This document shows positions 18,447 through 30,990 of a stretch of 64,000 nucleotides of DNA, in pieces. Origin of the DNA: Leptodactylus fallax. Taxonomy: Eukaryota > Chordata > Amphibia > Anura > Leptodactylidae. Under the pieces are notes generated by a model. It searched no databases and was not told the origin of the DNA. It saw nothing but the letters and a program-made list of their open reading frames with translations. The stretch lies in the NCBI GenBank assembly GCA_947044405.1, contig CAMRHE010000157.1, forward strand, positions 2,060,501 to 2,124,500, read 5' to 3'. The position numbers were made by a program, and so were the translations under genes. The stretch's first letter is position 1. Each line of letters starts with the position of its first letter.

Positions 18447-20863
18447 TATTAATAACAATACAAATAAAGAGTTCTGAAGTAGTTCTTGTTTCTAAACTTC
18501 TAACAGTATCAATAAGCCTTGCCATTACTGAAGCTTCCTTTATATTTCCCATTCCTTTTGAAGCCAGTCTTGGCTGTGGCTCAAAAATCCACAGCAAAAT
18601 CTGCAACTAAAGCTTTTCCAGAACATGTGGCCTCAGCCTTAAAGTAATGAATGGTGAAACTGACTTGTCTTTATAGCTGATGTTGTTGAATTCTGGGGGC
18701 CACACTGGACATAAATAGAACTAGAAAATACATGAAAATGCAACTTGTAAGTTTTTTGTGCTCACTACTGTGAATAAAATCATATTAGTAAATGGAAAAC
18801 TTTTTGCTGTTTTTCAGTGATTGTTTTATAGAGTGATTGGTGGACTCTAGATGCTGGGACCTTGGATGTTGGTCACCCATACATTTCAAAGTATAGCAAT
18901 CATGTATTAGATTCTTGGGATATAATCAGTTTTCCACTGAATATACTTTTATATCATGCCATAAAGTCTGATGGATAGTCCTTCCCCATATTTTCACCAT
19001 GTAGTGAATGCAACTTGTTTGCTTAAAGTTGACAATTAGTGCTAAAATGTGTGAACGATATTTTCAGCATCTTCAGTTACAACTTTCCCTAGGATCATAA
19101 CAGCATTATGGTGTATAAATAGGTTAGAAATTTAACATAGAAGTGTCATAACTATGTAAATGTTTCATCTAATCTGTTCTGAACAGAGTTAGGTAATTTA
19201 GATGTGGATGGTTTTACTTTGTTTTAATAAAATAAATAAAATACAATCTTTATCCTATACAATAACTTTACTAACAAATACCTTATCTGCACATTGTGCT
19301 AGATACCCTGGAGGCTTTGTGTAATAAACTGTTTTGCTCTTATGAGATATGACTTTGACCTTCAATGCTCAGGAAACGGTGCTGCAATATCTGAAATAAA
19401 GAGAGTTGCAACCTTATACTTCACACTGCATGTCCAGACCCTATTGAACATAGTATATACTTATATACTTTTATTACATAGCCATTAGTTCTTTTTTTAT
19501 TACTCAACTTTTTTACTTCTAAAAATATGCAAATATGGGCTTCAGAGGTCTACAGGCTAGCAAATATATTTCATTAAAATACAGAGTGTCAGTAACTTGT
19601 GAATTGTCAAGAGATAAGAATAGAAACCGTCACTTTATATGTCACAAGACAATGTTCACAGAAATCCAAGATCTGCGGGGACTAATAAACTGAGACTGAG
19701 AAAGGACAGCTATGTGTGGTAATCTGAATGTCAAGAGATGGACTCAAGTTCATTGGAAATAATGCCAGCAAGGTTATTAAAATATACACTGTGTCTGTGT
19801 GGCACATCAAAGGCAAAACCTGAAGACATTGTTCTGCTCTCTTAGATTAAGTTCCGCCACAAGGGAGCTGGAGTGTGAGAAATTAATTTATTCACGAGCC
19901 CTTGGGTAGACATGATACATCTGGTCCTCCTCATTTATGCTCTCCTGCAGTGTAAGAACTAAAAAGAGAAGCACTGTGGGGACACCGCGGTTTGTTAGCC
20001 GTGTGATATTATTATTATTTATATGTTGTGGATTTATTTCACAGCTTTTCCATGAGGTGAAGGTAAAAAATACTTTCAAAGGAAGAAATGTATATTTCAG
20101 CTGTAGAGCAAGTCAGATAAATATTGATATTTCTCTTGACAATCACTTTCACCTTTTTATTTTGCAAATATTTTTTCTGGGCTTATTCCTGCTTCTAGAA
20201 GATAGTACTAATAGAAATGACAGTGAATATCCAGATAAATGTTATAATTATATAATGCTTTCATATATGTAAAAAAGTATCCTCTTCTTCATACAAATCA
20301 ATTTCCCCATAGCAAAATCAGTGCAAAAATATGCTTTTCCTCCCTTCATCAATTTTGACAGGTCTGAAGGATATATTTAGTGTTTATATTTAGCACAGCC
20401 ACAATAGCAATGCGGGTGCCGGGGCCAATATCCAAACGACTCACCCAAAAGTATTGGTTTTAGCGTCATGACCTTGGCAATGGAAGGTTTGATAGCAACC
20501 AAAGCAATACCAAGTATGCCTCTGACTACAAGATATTTGGTAAAGCTGTACTGGCATCAGTAAAAAATGTGGAAGGTGTCTAATCTACCACCAAAGAGGT
20601 GCACTGTGTATTACTTATGTCACTTTGTTGACTTGGTTCTATGCCATATTAATTACATTTTCAGCTATGCTTAGTTCATCTTTAGAGATGATTAGTCCAC
20701 CAATTGTTATAGAACCCTGACTGTAAGCTGTGCCCATCTGTTAGGGGTTGTCAAAGTTCTTCCCCATTTATTTACATTGGTAATGCATAAACTTAGCTGA
20801 AATTCACCCTATTAGTCCTGTCAGATTACAGCAAAACCGATACAATCAGGAAGAGAAATACAA
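18447..20863. other. Non-coding stretch
   Basis: AT-rich DNA without recognisable genes or terminal repeats. The 111-residue open frame at 19937-20272 has no known motif and no initiation or splice context that I would trust. Confidence 0.5.
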
Positions 20864-21003
20864 AATAAGCTGGCCATACACATTAGATTAATGGGTTCAG
20901 TTATCATAAGATGTGTCGGTGAGGGGATCCCAACACTCATGTAGTGTCAGAAGTTAAGAAGAAAGGATACAGGAAGAAAGGATAACTGTTGGTGAATGAG
21001 CAA
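20864..21003. repeat. Dispersed repeat fragment (CTGGCCATACACATTAGA family)
   Basis: AGCTGGCCATACACATTAGA is shared with AGCTGGCCATAAACATTAGA at 43157. Copies of this type are common in frog non-coding DNA. The fragment ends near a CAATCACCCAACAGCT block. Confidence 0.5.
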
Positions 21004-21024
21004 TCACCCAACAGCTATTTTAGG

Positions 21025-21535
21025 CTAAGGCTCCAAGGTGCAGAAACACAGCGTTTTTTGCAGCAGATTTTGCTGTGGTTTTTTGAGCCAAAGTCAGGAG
21101 TGGCTATAAAAGAAATGGAAAATATAAAGGAAGCATTTAGATGTTTCCCTTCTGTCGGCTATGGCCCCACACTGCAGGCCCCAGTGAAAAAGCGATGCGG
21201 GAGAAAATGTAGCAGAAACGCATTGTGGTTTTTCCCGCAGCGCTTTTCACAGAAAGGAAACTTCTGTGGACTCTCTGCTTCAATTATACCTATAGGAAAA
21301 CCGCCGGTGTTTCCATAGATATAATTGACATGCTGCAATTTCCAAAATCGCGACTGTTTTGGAAATCGCTGCATTTTCGCTGCACGTATTTTTCTGCAAT
21401 GTGTAAAATGATTTTGCTAGATTACGCCACGTGGGGCCCCAGCCTTGAATACACTCCTGACTTTGGTTTAAAAATCTGCAGCAAAATCTGCAAGAAAAAA
21501 ATGCTGTGTTTCTGCAATGTGGGGCCTTAGCCTTA
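21025..21535. repeat. Foldback MITE with a second copy nested inside
   Basis: Outer ends are TAAGGCTCCAAGGTGCAGAAAC at the left and TGCAATGTGGGGCCTTAGCC at the right. Inside, CTATGGCCCCACACTGCAGG (about 21160) and its inverted partner CCACGTGGGGCCCCAGCC (about 21427-21445) mark a second copy of the same family. Relatives lie at 28474, 40998, 52322 and 62904. Confidence 0.65.
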
Positions 21536-22165
21536 AAGAGATTCTGTCACATGGAAATTGCAATCTAATCTGCAGACAGCATGTTATAGAGCAGGAGGAA
21601 CTAAGCAGCTTGATGTATAGTTTTAATGGAAAAGATTCAGTATAAACTGTTATTGATCCATTGAAATCTCTGTCTTTCTATGCTGAGAAGTCAAGAAGGT
21701 GGCCCTATCAGTGACTGATACCTATCTCTGTATGTACAGTCATAGAGGGGGAGTTGTTAGTCACTGATAGGGCCACCGGCTTGACATCTCAACATAGAAA
21801 GCTTTCAATGAATAAATTACAGGTTATACTAAATCTAATATAATATAAACCCTTAACATGTATAACTGTTTATCGGTTCATACATTTCCAATTACTAATT
21901 CTGTGTTACAGAAACCTATACTGTGTGGAAGCTTTCACGGATGGAACATTTCTATCGCCTTGTACTGTAAAGGGGCATTCCTCACCACCCAGTGATAACA
22001 TTGAGCTGTGAGGCCAGCCTCTCTGATAGTGATATTGGTAGCTGAAACTAATGGCACAATATCTCTGAAACACATACTGGCAAAACTGAATTCAGTGCAC
22101 TGTCAGCTTTGCAGCAGTATATAATATGCCCCATCTCAGAGGACATGACAAGTCCTCTTTAAATT
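21536..22165. repeat. Foldback hairpin plus dispersed repeat copy
   Basis: Arms 21673-21716 (ctatgctgagaagtc…ccctatcagtgact) and 21759-21800 (agtcactgataggg…) are inverted copies with a short spacer. The unit begins CCTTAAAGAGATTCTGTCAC. The part 21930-22163 is the second copy of the family described at 15060-15432. Confidence 0.6.
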
Positions 22166-25100
22166 TCAATGTAAGTATATAACTATACACACACTTAGCA
22201 GTTGAGTTATTGCACCATTTATCATTTCAATACCCAGAATTCTTTGTGTCTGAAGGAGGACCTGAGATATATATCCAACTGACTGGGATCTGAAGGTGAT
22301 GGTCAGTGGGATAACCTAATGACTGGTTAGGTGGTAACATCTATCCCAGTGTAAAGCTGTCAAAGTAGACGCCCAGTCTGGCCAGATGTGAGCAGGTCTT
22401 ACATGTAATAATAAAAAAGGAAAGCTACCATTAGCGGAACTATAATTACAAACCTGTGGGCAAGCTGAGCCTTTTTTAGTTAATTGAATCCTTGTGGCTA
22501 CAAAAGTGCTTAGGCCAGGCTTTCCACTGTGCCTCTGCTAGCACACGGTATTTTATCATTTTATGGCAGAGTACACCTCATAGACAAGCACTGCGAACAA
22601 AGGATGAGGAAACACGGATGAATCCAATGCTTGCTCTGCTATTTCACTCTGGTGAGAGAAGAAAAAGATTACTTGCATATCAATGTGCTAGGGGACTGTC
22701 TGCTGAAATACTTGGTGTTTCTCCCAGGCCTCATTACCTGTTCTACTGCATGTTCGATCAGACCACATAGGTCTCAGGGAAGACTACATGTATTTGTAAA
22801 AAGGAATTTAGTTGTAATCTTATGATCACAGCAGTAAGCAACATAAAGCTTGTTAATGCATTGTTTGCTGCAATTATATCATACGCCAGCTTTATTGACT
22901 GAGGACATGAGCCTTGTGTTTAGCCCTACTCAATATACTGCAGATAGGAGAAATACAGAAACATTACTTTCATCAAATGACTTTCATGGAAAACCCACAG
23001 GCATCTGACCGATTAAGTCCCCACTGATCCCAAGAACGTGACTGTACTGTCCCAATTCTCAGTAAAGAAATAGTCAAACCCAGAAAACAAGCTGGTGTTT
23101 GCACAGATGTACTGGGCGACTATAGGGAATTTATATTCCCCAAAGCTTCCCTCTCTGTTACCATATCAGTGCTTCTTGTAGAGGGAGCAATGGCAATGAC
23201 AGAACTATATTTCTAAAACTGCCTAGTATGTATATGTAGACTCGAAATCATAAATCAACATATACTGTAACAAATATGATTAGATTTTACTATAGACTCT
23301 GTTCACATGGTACAAAATACATAAAAACCTGATGAGTATTTTGCTGGTGGAAATCTGATGCTTTCTGCCACGGTTATTGCCACATTAACAGGGCTAATCG
23401 CTGTGTGGTTTTTGGCACTCTTTCCAGTACTGAAACTGCAGCAAGATAGGGCAGGACAGTGCACTGAAAAAATAGACTTTGGTGACTGTCTCACCTTGAA
23501 AAGAATGGGAGTCAGGCTTGATTAGTTTTTCCATACTGAGTAAGAAACATTTTCCAAATTCTCATACCAGAATGATGTACGAACATACCCTGTTGGGACC
23601 CCCAATTTTTTTTATATTTATCCCTTCCCAATTCGGGGAAGGTGGAAGCTTCTTATAAATAGCAGAAAAACAAAACATAAAGAAGTTAACCTTGATCAAA
23701 GCTTTTATATGGAAGGGGATGACCTGTTACACTGATTCATTGGCCAGTGGACTATACATATGCATATATGAATATCTGCACTTTACATTATGCTGTGTTC
23801 TGTATAAAATGATACTCCATTATACGCCATACTAGAATAATCAGCTAATGCATCCCAGAAATTCTATTTAAACCCTTGTTTAATACAGTGACTAGGATTA
23901 ATGTGACATCCTATATAGTGTCCTTGTGAGGTTTATCCTTTCCTTCTAATAAACTTAAAATTTTTGAGAAATTGCCCATAATGATGCTATTCTCAAGATG
24001 GCTGGCCCTCCATTACTTATATGCCTAATGTCATTGTGACATAATGTTATAGGTTGACTAGAAATATTAGGTAATGCTGTACTTTCACATCCTAGAGGAT
24101 CTGCACTAAAATATTTTAATGTCACTTTAATACGATGGCTGGAACAAATATGTCTTTAAAATAGAAAATGCCACCTGTACCGTGATTAAGTACTGGATTA
24201 AAAACTCCTTATGCTTTGCTATTTAAGGTCACTGAGTACAAACCCCTGCTGTTTCCTCATCACAGATTTTAATACAAGGAGACAGGTCTTGATTCACTTC
24301 TTTGCACAGCCATGTGGTATTACCCATAATTCCTGGCGATAACACTATACAGTCTGTTCCTGTTTTATCCTTATCAGCCACTATAGAATCTTAAAATCTT
24401 GGAAATGGCATAAATATGTATTTGAGATTTCGTGGAAAATGACAAATTGTATACAAGTAACTAAATGATAGAAAACAAAGAAATCAAATTTATTGAAGCT
24501 TATTCTATAACAATACTTTACTTATCTCTTCCCATGTATGAGTAATAAAAAATACAGCAAGGAAACAATTAACACTAGGACTGCGAGGACAAGTTTATAT
24601 TAACAGTCTTATTACCAGGAATAAGTACATAATGAGGCAGCCTTCATGGGTAGCTAAATTTGGTGAAATGGAAAATTAGGTGATTTAGTTGAAAATGACT
24701 AATATCCTTCCTGCAAGAATTACCGTCAGTGTGTCCCTTAGTGATACAACTACTCATACATAACAAAAGATTATTTCTCTTTAAGGAAACATACAAATAA
24801 ATTCCATTAAGCCCTGCATTCTATAGTCCAGGTGGTTTTATATTTGTTTACAACACAAAATAGTATGGACTCTCACAAGATCAAAAGTACAAGACTGAGC
24901 AGAGATATCTAAATATGATATTATCATATTTCTTTTTAGATTGTTTTAATTTTGGATTGTGCAATAGTATTCCCCTTAAAGGGAATATGTCACCAGAAAA
25001 TTACCAAGTTTTTATGTTAAACATTATTTTAAAGCATTTTTGATAATTTTTTTTTTAACTTTTCCATGTCACTATCTATGTTTAATAAAGTACTTTATTC

Positions 25101-25820
25101 TGCAATTTTCGCTCTAGTCCCTAAGCCTAATAGACTAACACATGCCAATTCTAGAGAGGTTTTCTTTGCAGCATCTCATTTACATTGCAGACAACATTAC
25201 AATAGAAGATAACATCTCTATAGATAAACACATTGTCCTATCATTGCATCCATGACTGACAATAGATAACGTCACAGTTTATCTACTATCTACTCCCCCT
25301 CCCTGCACAGAGCTTGCCTAGAAACTCTCCCATAGATCTTATTGAGTTGCCTCCAGTCTATTTCTGTTTGTGGCCATGACTATAATGTAAAGCATATCAC
25401 TAAATACTGGTAACAGAGCAGAGGTAAAGCTCAGGCAAGATGGCAGCCACCATAAGCATGTACAGAAAATAGAATAAAAAATCTACAGAGAACAAAAAAC
25501 TGATTAGAAAAAGTGATAGATTTCAATATCTGGTTTTAATAAAATACATTTTATAAATTGAAAATACATTCCTTGTAAAGAAGTTGTCTCATGAATATAA
25601 CCACTCTTCAGCTGATAACCGTAAGTCGAAGTTTTCTAACCCTTAACATTCAGGAAAGCAGCATCTGGCTAGATATTCACCAGTCTGCCGTAATGTAAAA
25701 CTATAGTTAAATTCTATTACATTGATTATCTTGTGACAATGGCACCTGACAGGGAGTGGTATATATTATGCAGAAAATGAACAGTAGTTCTTAAGTGGAT
25801 GTGTTGGAAGCAAGAAAATA
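22166..25820. other. Non-coding stretch
   Basis: No gene is seen over 3.6 kb. A repeat fragment beginning CCTTAAAGGGAATATGTCACC at 24975 belongs to the widespread TTAAAGGGA…GTCACC class; its other end could not be fixed. The rest is AT-rich unique-looking DNA. Confidence 0.5.
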
Positions 25821-25825
25821 GACAC

Positions 25826-26515
25826 TTGTAAGGATCTGAGTAATTTTGACAAATGCCATATCACAGTGACTAGAGGACTGGGGAAGAGAGTCACCAAAAT
25901 CGCAGGATTGTTAGGATGCCCCCAGTATGCACTGGTTAGTACCTACTTATAGTGCCACAAAGAAGGACAACTGGTTATGGGTGCCAAAAGTTTGTGGATA
26001 TGCATGCGGAGCAAAGGCTAGCATATTTGATTTGGTCCCACAAAGACACTACTGAAACACAAATTGCATAAAGCATTAATGCTGGCTATGATAGAGAGAT
26101 GTCAGAATATACACTGCATTACAAACTTCTGCATATAGTGCTGTGTATCTGCAGACTGGTCAGAGTGACCATGCTGACCCTTATCCAAAAGCAACTACAG
26201 TGAGCACATGAGCTTCAGGGCTTGAACATGGAACCAGTGAAGAAGATGGCCTTCTCCTATGAATCTCATTTTTGTCTAAATTATGTGGCTGGCTGGGTGT
26301 ATTTTGCTTATATTGGGAAGATATAGCACTTTGAGAAAAAGGCAAGTCAGCAGAGGTAGTGTGATGCTCTGGGCAACTTTTCATTGGGAGACCTTGGATA
26401 CTTTCATTCATGTGGATATTACTTTAATGTGTACTGATCCATTGAGACCCCTCAACAAGTCCAATCTATGGAGACCTCACCTCTCAACCTGCAAAATCCA
26501 CTGCTATTGGCCTAT
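25826..26515 (+). pseudogene. Tc1/mariner-type transposase relic
   Basis: On the plus strand this follows the order of a Tc1-like transposase gene known from vertebrates: text equivalent to 'atagtgccacaaagaaggac', then 'gaatctcatttttgtcta' (the WSDESxF region, with the frame broken), then 'ggtagtgtgatgctctgggc' (the GGGSVMLWA-like block) and 'gtggatattactttaatgtg'. At about 26455 it jumps to C-terminal text ('acaagtccaatctatggaga'), so the central part with the second catalytic Asp is deleted. There are stops in every frame. The 3' end of the same element appears to lie at 27669-27775. It is long dead. Confidence 0.6.
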
Positions 26516-26764
26516 TTTTATGGCCTTTTTTAATGTTGGTTATTGGGAACACATGGTCACGGGAATGTTCGATTCCAATAATTGTACCACTTAATATCCT
26601 CCCAATTAGCCAACAATTGACTATAAAAGATGCAAGGTTATCGCTCCTTCCCCATGTTCTATGGATTGGTTTGTATAAAAAGCTGATGCAAACCAATGTC
26701 AATTAACACCTTATATCCACAATATTTGCTCATAAGTCTGACACTGGTTTTTCAAAGGAGCCTA

Positions 26765-27668
26765 AACATCTAAGGATTGTAAGAGGATACACGTCACTCC
26801 ACTGAATCTGGTGCTCAAGTAGGGTTCCAACCCATATCTACAATAATCAAGGAACTTGGCACTCCACGAGATGATGAGGAGAATCCAAAATTTTATTGTG
26901 ATATACAATTCAAAGTCAATGTGATGTTTCAGTTAACTCAATGTAACCTTCATTAGACTATAAATCAAGAAAATACAATAGCAATAGGGACTCAATATGT
27001 CATATTGGCAGGATATGACAGAGGTATAACAATATAATCCAAAAAATAAAATAAAATAGAACATGGTATACACAAAGGTAACTGTCTACTATAATGCTCA
27101 CAGAGTGAGCAGAGCAAACTCCTCGGTAATGCTGGATTATAGGCATATACATAATTTAAGTAATATGGCTCGTAGTGTAGGTAATGTTACAATACAGGCA
27201 TAACTATAGCCACTAGATGAATACTGATACTAAAAGTAAATGAAAGAGAATGCCTCTGGAGAGAACATGGGCCATATGTTGAATGCTACAAGATACGTGT
27301 TAAGGAATAACAAATTAAAGGTAAGAGATATTACATAATATCAGGATGAGGAGAGAAAGTATATCTCACAGTCACAAAAGTAGATAAACACATTATAGGG
27401 AAGCCAACTTATAGTCCAGTGACTGAAGTTAACCGAAACGTCACATTGACTTTGGATTGAGGAAGCGTGACAGCACGCGAAACGGCCGATGCCTGTTGAT
27501 TCCCCAACTATTCACTATGGAATTACGCTGGAAGATATTGCAAATAAAGTAACCTTTTAATGGATGGTGAGTGCCCCCTGTCACTTCTCCTGTTTGGACA
27601 ATAAAATTTTGGATACTCATCATCATCTCATGGAGTGCCAAGTTCCTTGATTATTAACATCTAAGGAT
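26765..27668. mobile_element. 878-bp insertion with 13-bp target duplication
   Basis: AACATCTAAGGAT stands at 26765-26777 and again at 27656-27668, a perfect 13-bp direct repeat bracketing 26778-27655. The insert has inverted ends inside it: AATAATCAAGGAACTTGGCA at 26842 and its inverted partner ending 27655, plus inner arms around AAAGTCAATGTGATGTTTCA (26911) and its partner near 27430. The 13-bp length fits retroposition better than a cut-and-paste DNA element, while the inverted arms recall Penelope-like pseudo-LTR arrangements. No ORF is seen. Confidence 0.6.
27457..27490 (+). ncRNA. Hammerhead-ribozyme-like core in repeat
   Basis: TTGAGGA, then A, GCGTG, loop ACAG, CACGC, then GAAA. Apart from the first base (U for C), this is the invariant hammerhead core CUGANGA-helix II-GAAA with a perfect 5-bp helix II. 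Penelope-like elements are known to carry minimal hammerheads. A short GGC/GCC helix III is possible after GAAA. Activity is unlikely if C3 is truly U. Confidence 0.35.
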
Positions 27669-27775
27669 GTTAAGGTAAACCATCAGGGGAGGTCTTGTGG
27701 AGTCCTTGCTTTGATGGGTTAGAGCTGTTTTGGCAGCACAAACACAATAGGCTACACAATATTAGGATGATGTTT
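27669..27775 (+). repeat. 3' end of Tc1-type relic
   Basis: Text equivalent to 'gtcttgtggagtccttgctttgatgggttag' then 'agctgttttggcagcac' and 'acacaatattagg' is the distal end of the same transposon type as 25826-26515. A parallel end is seen at 46590-46650. Confidence 0.5.
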
Positions 27776-30135
27776 TTAGTAATAAGGTATGATTGCAGCA
27801 ATGCAAGAGAATGGATATACGTGTAATAAGTAGGCTGGGTCTACCAAGGTAGATCTTCACTATTACTGACAGAGTTTCCAAATGAGCATATGGATTGGAG
27901 TTGTCCAGTTAAGATGAAGGTCAGGCTAACGTGGAGATTTTTCATGCAGGTTTCAATGTTTCTTTATCTTATTTGTTTATATTTTTTTAACCAGAATCCT
28001 TATGAGAGAAAAAGTATAAAGAAAGGACTTACGCTAGTGGCGGGCAATTCATATCCCAAAGGTCAATTGCTTTCTACAAATGCCTATCCTCTGTCCACAA
28101 GCTTCTCTCTTGCTTCTGTCATCATTCCCCACTCATACTGCTGTCCCCATTTCTTCTCTGCCCTGGCTCTTCTATAAAATGCCATAACTCTGAGACATGG
28201 TTTGTTTGTTCATCTTAGCTATCTAAATGTTGCATACTCTGCTTTATACTCATAGCATTATATGGGTTTGAGTGCAGAAAATCTGAGCATTCACCAGTGA
28301 GGAACATAAGATCAAAAAAGTAAGTGTGCAACACTGAAATGTTAGGCACAAAGTGAAATATCCAGTTTATGCCACATGTATGCCAGTCTTGACAATTGAC
28401 TGTGCCCGAGTTATTAAGATGCTACTCATAGGACTGGCATAGATTTAGATTCTAGCAAATCCCATCCATACATTGCAGAAAAATGCCCACAGCGGAAATA
28501 CTGCAATTTCCAAAACTCTAGTGGTCTTGAAAATCGCAGCAGTTTTTACCGCAACGTTTTTTTTGCTGTGGCCCTCTACATGGGGCCTTAGCCTTACTCA
28601 GTCAGAATAACCATGGGAAGCAAACATACTGGCTGGAGTCAAGATTTCTTTCTTAAGGAGAGTCACATAAAACTAATAATAAAAAATACATATCAGCCAC
28701 ACATATGCCAAAAGGGCATTTATTTGGTATACATCTGTTCTATAAAGGCCCAGCATATATTGGGAGATTTTCCTGGGGTACATGCTGTGTATACACACTG
28801 AACATAGTGTGAACAAAGCCTTAGAGCCATAGATTTATTGCCAAAAACAGAAGCCAATCACATCCAATTCAGATATTGTTTGAGAAAAGAAAAAACGTTA
28901 CAGAAATAACAGAGACTGACAATACAGGCATATAAAAGCAGCTACCTTTTGATTGATATTTGGTATTGTACATTCCAATTTTCTCCAAGCTTTTTCATTT
29001 AAACTACCCATCATATAGGCTTACACAGAAAATGTTAAGATGACAGCTACGTTAATGAAAGTAAAATATACCCTATTACTTAATATTACAATTAATTTAT
29101 TCATAGCGTGCATGGCAAGTATTAAGATCATCATAGATATGGTCTATTCATAACCTTTGTGTCCAGCATAGGTAAAAGCTATAGAAATCTGCCATATCTC
29201 CTCATTTCCTCCCCATTTTAATTACGATTTGACTTTGTGACACATATTTGCATTTTGCGCATTATTTTTACAATTATTTTATTATGTGCAGTCCAAATTG
29301 TAATAATTGTGTCACTATAGATTTACAAATTTGCTGATTCTTTCATATTTTTTAGTAGTTGGGATATATTTCATTTGCTGTGCTGTTTTGCTAGGCAGGA
29401 GTGAGTCTTATCAGGTTGATAGATGTGCAATACATTTGCATAAAGTTAATTGAATCCTACAAAAAAATCTATATTGAACAATGCATTAGAATATTTTGGT
29501 AAATGATGATGGGCATATCACAAAACAGTTCAGACACATTGCTGGATTGAAAATTATCATATACAAAATGTATTGTAAATAAAGTAATCTCCGGGATGGA
29601 GATGATTTGATTGGAATGATATATTTGATGGATCAGCTTAGATATATATATGCATGATATACTGAATTAAAATAAGGTCATTGACATTGGTAGATACTGC
29701 AGAATACTGATTGTTAGTGTTGCAAAAAAAATCATGGTAACATGGTTTCAGTGTTATCAAAAGAACAGGCTGACAAAATAGCAGTCGGTCCTCATATTCT
29801 GAAAAAACTATTTTTGGAAACTTCCAATATCTCTGTAATAGATCAAACATAATAAACAAATAAAAAATTACCAAAACAACGGCAATAAAAGTGAAACTTG
29901 CTACAACTTATCAGCACTCAAGACTTCTGAACGGTATCAGCATCTCGCCATCTGCTGAGGGCACATGGACTCTGGTGGATCAGCAAGCAAAGGAAAATAT
30001 CCAAGGACAGAGTATCGGAAATCCAGCAATGCAGGATAAATCTTCAATATAGTATTAATCCATGATTAAACCTGAGGTTAGCAAGACAATAACTTGTGCA
30101 GTTCGACTGGACAAATCTATCTTGCTAATCATAAA
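27776..30135. other. Non-coding stretch with a MITE end
   Basis: No gene is seen. 28474-28596 is the right part of a GGGGCC-type foldback element (ends CATGGGGCCTTAGCC). The rest is AT-rich and featureless to the eye. Confidence 0.5.
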
Positions 30136-30582
30136 TTAAAGAGAGTCTGTCAGCAGAACAGCCCCTATTGAACTATAGGCACAGCCAGATAGCTGGGATT
30201 CACGTGAATAAATAAAGATATTAGCTTTTCTCCTGATATGCTAATGAGCTGTTTGGTGCACCAGGACATCACCGATGTTCTCATCATGCCAAAGAGCTAT
30301 GTTTTCCAAAGCCCAGTCTCTCCATCTGCTATGATTGACATGTGCACTGTCTGCGCCTGTCAGTCACAGCAGGGAGGTAACTCTTTGGTGCAATGAGAGC
30401 AATGGTGATATCCCTTGTAGCACCAAACAGCTCAAAAGTGCATGAGATAAAAAAGCTATAATCTCAGAAACAGAGGCACAGATAAGGAAGCAGAAAAAAA
30501 AGGTTGTATTCACAGGAACCCTGACAATTTAACTGTGCTTATAGTTCAATAGGGCATGTTTTGGCGACAGACTCCCTTTAAT
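30136..30582. repeat. Foldback MITE (TTAAAG…GTCTGTC family)
   Basis: The left end TTAAAGAGAGTCTGTCAGC and right end GCGACAGACTCCCTTTAA are inverted; next inward, CTATTGAACTATAGGCACAG pairs with CTGTGCTTATAGTTCAATAG. A right-end fragment of the same family lies at 32350-32371. Confidence 0.7.
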
Positions 30583-30960
30583 AAAGTATAGATGTGGTGC
30601 TGAATTTCTAATAAACTCTCCTTAGGAAACTGCCTCCTAACTTTGGCTCTGACCTCTGATCTAATACTAATCTATGGTTATTTTTATGTTTTGGGTCAAA
30701 ATCCTTTTTTATTATAGTAAGTCAATGCAGTACCACAACATAACAGGCCTGTGCCTGAGACTAGTAGCAAATTCCAAAAAATAGGTGACCATACTGGATG
30801 TACACAGGAACAAGAGATTGCTTTGCTAGACAACTGTCTAAATGCAATCTAGTGCCACCTAGCAACTCAATGCCTCACATATGTTTTAAGGACTCTAAAA
30901 TGCTTTGAAAACCATGTGTATAAAAATCTGTTAATTTTCAGTTCTTGTATCACACCATGT

Positions 30961-30990
30961 CTGATGAAGGGAGCGAGTACTCCTGAAAGC
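30961..30990 (+). ncRNA. Hammerhead-like core with intact CUGAUGA and GAAA
   Basis: CTGATGA at 30961-30967 and GAAA at 30985-30988 enclose AGGGAGCGAGTACTCCT, which can fold as AGG(G)AG with CTCCT, one bulged G. The surrounding text (TTAGCCTCTAAAAGGTATCG … CAATGGCTAACACGGTAC) is a dispersed repeat known widely in vertebrates. A helix III with a cleavage triplet is not evident, so function is doubtful. Confidence 0.35.

Noticed and set aside
19937..20272. 111-codon ORF as a host gene
   Set aside because: No domain, no splice or promoter context, composition of chance AT-rich frame.
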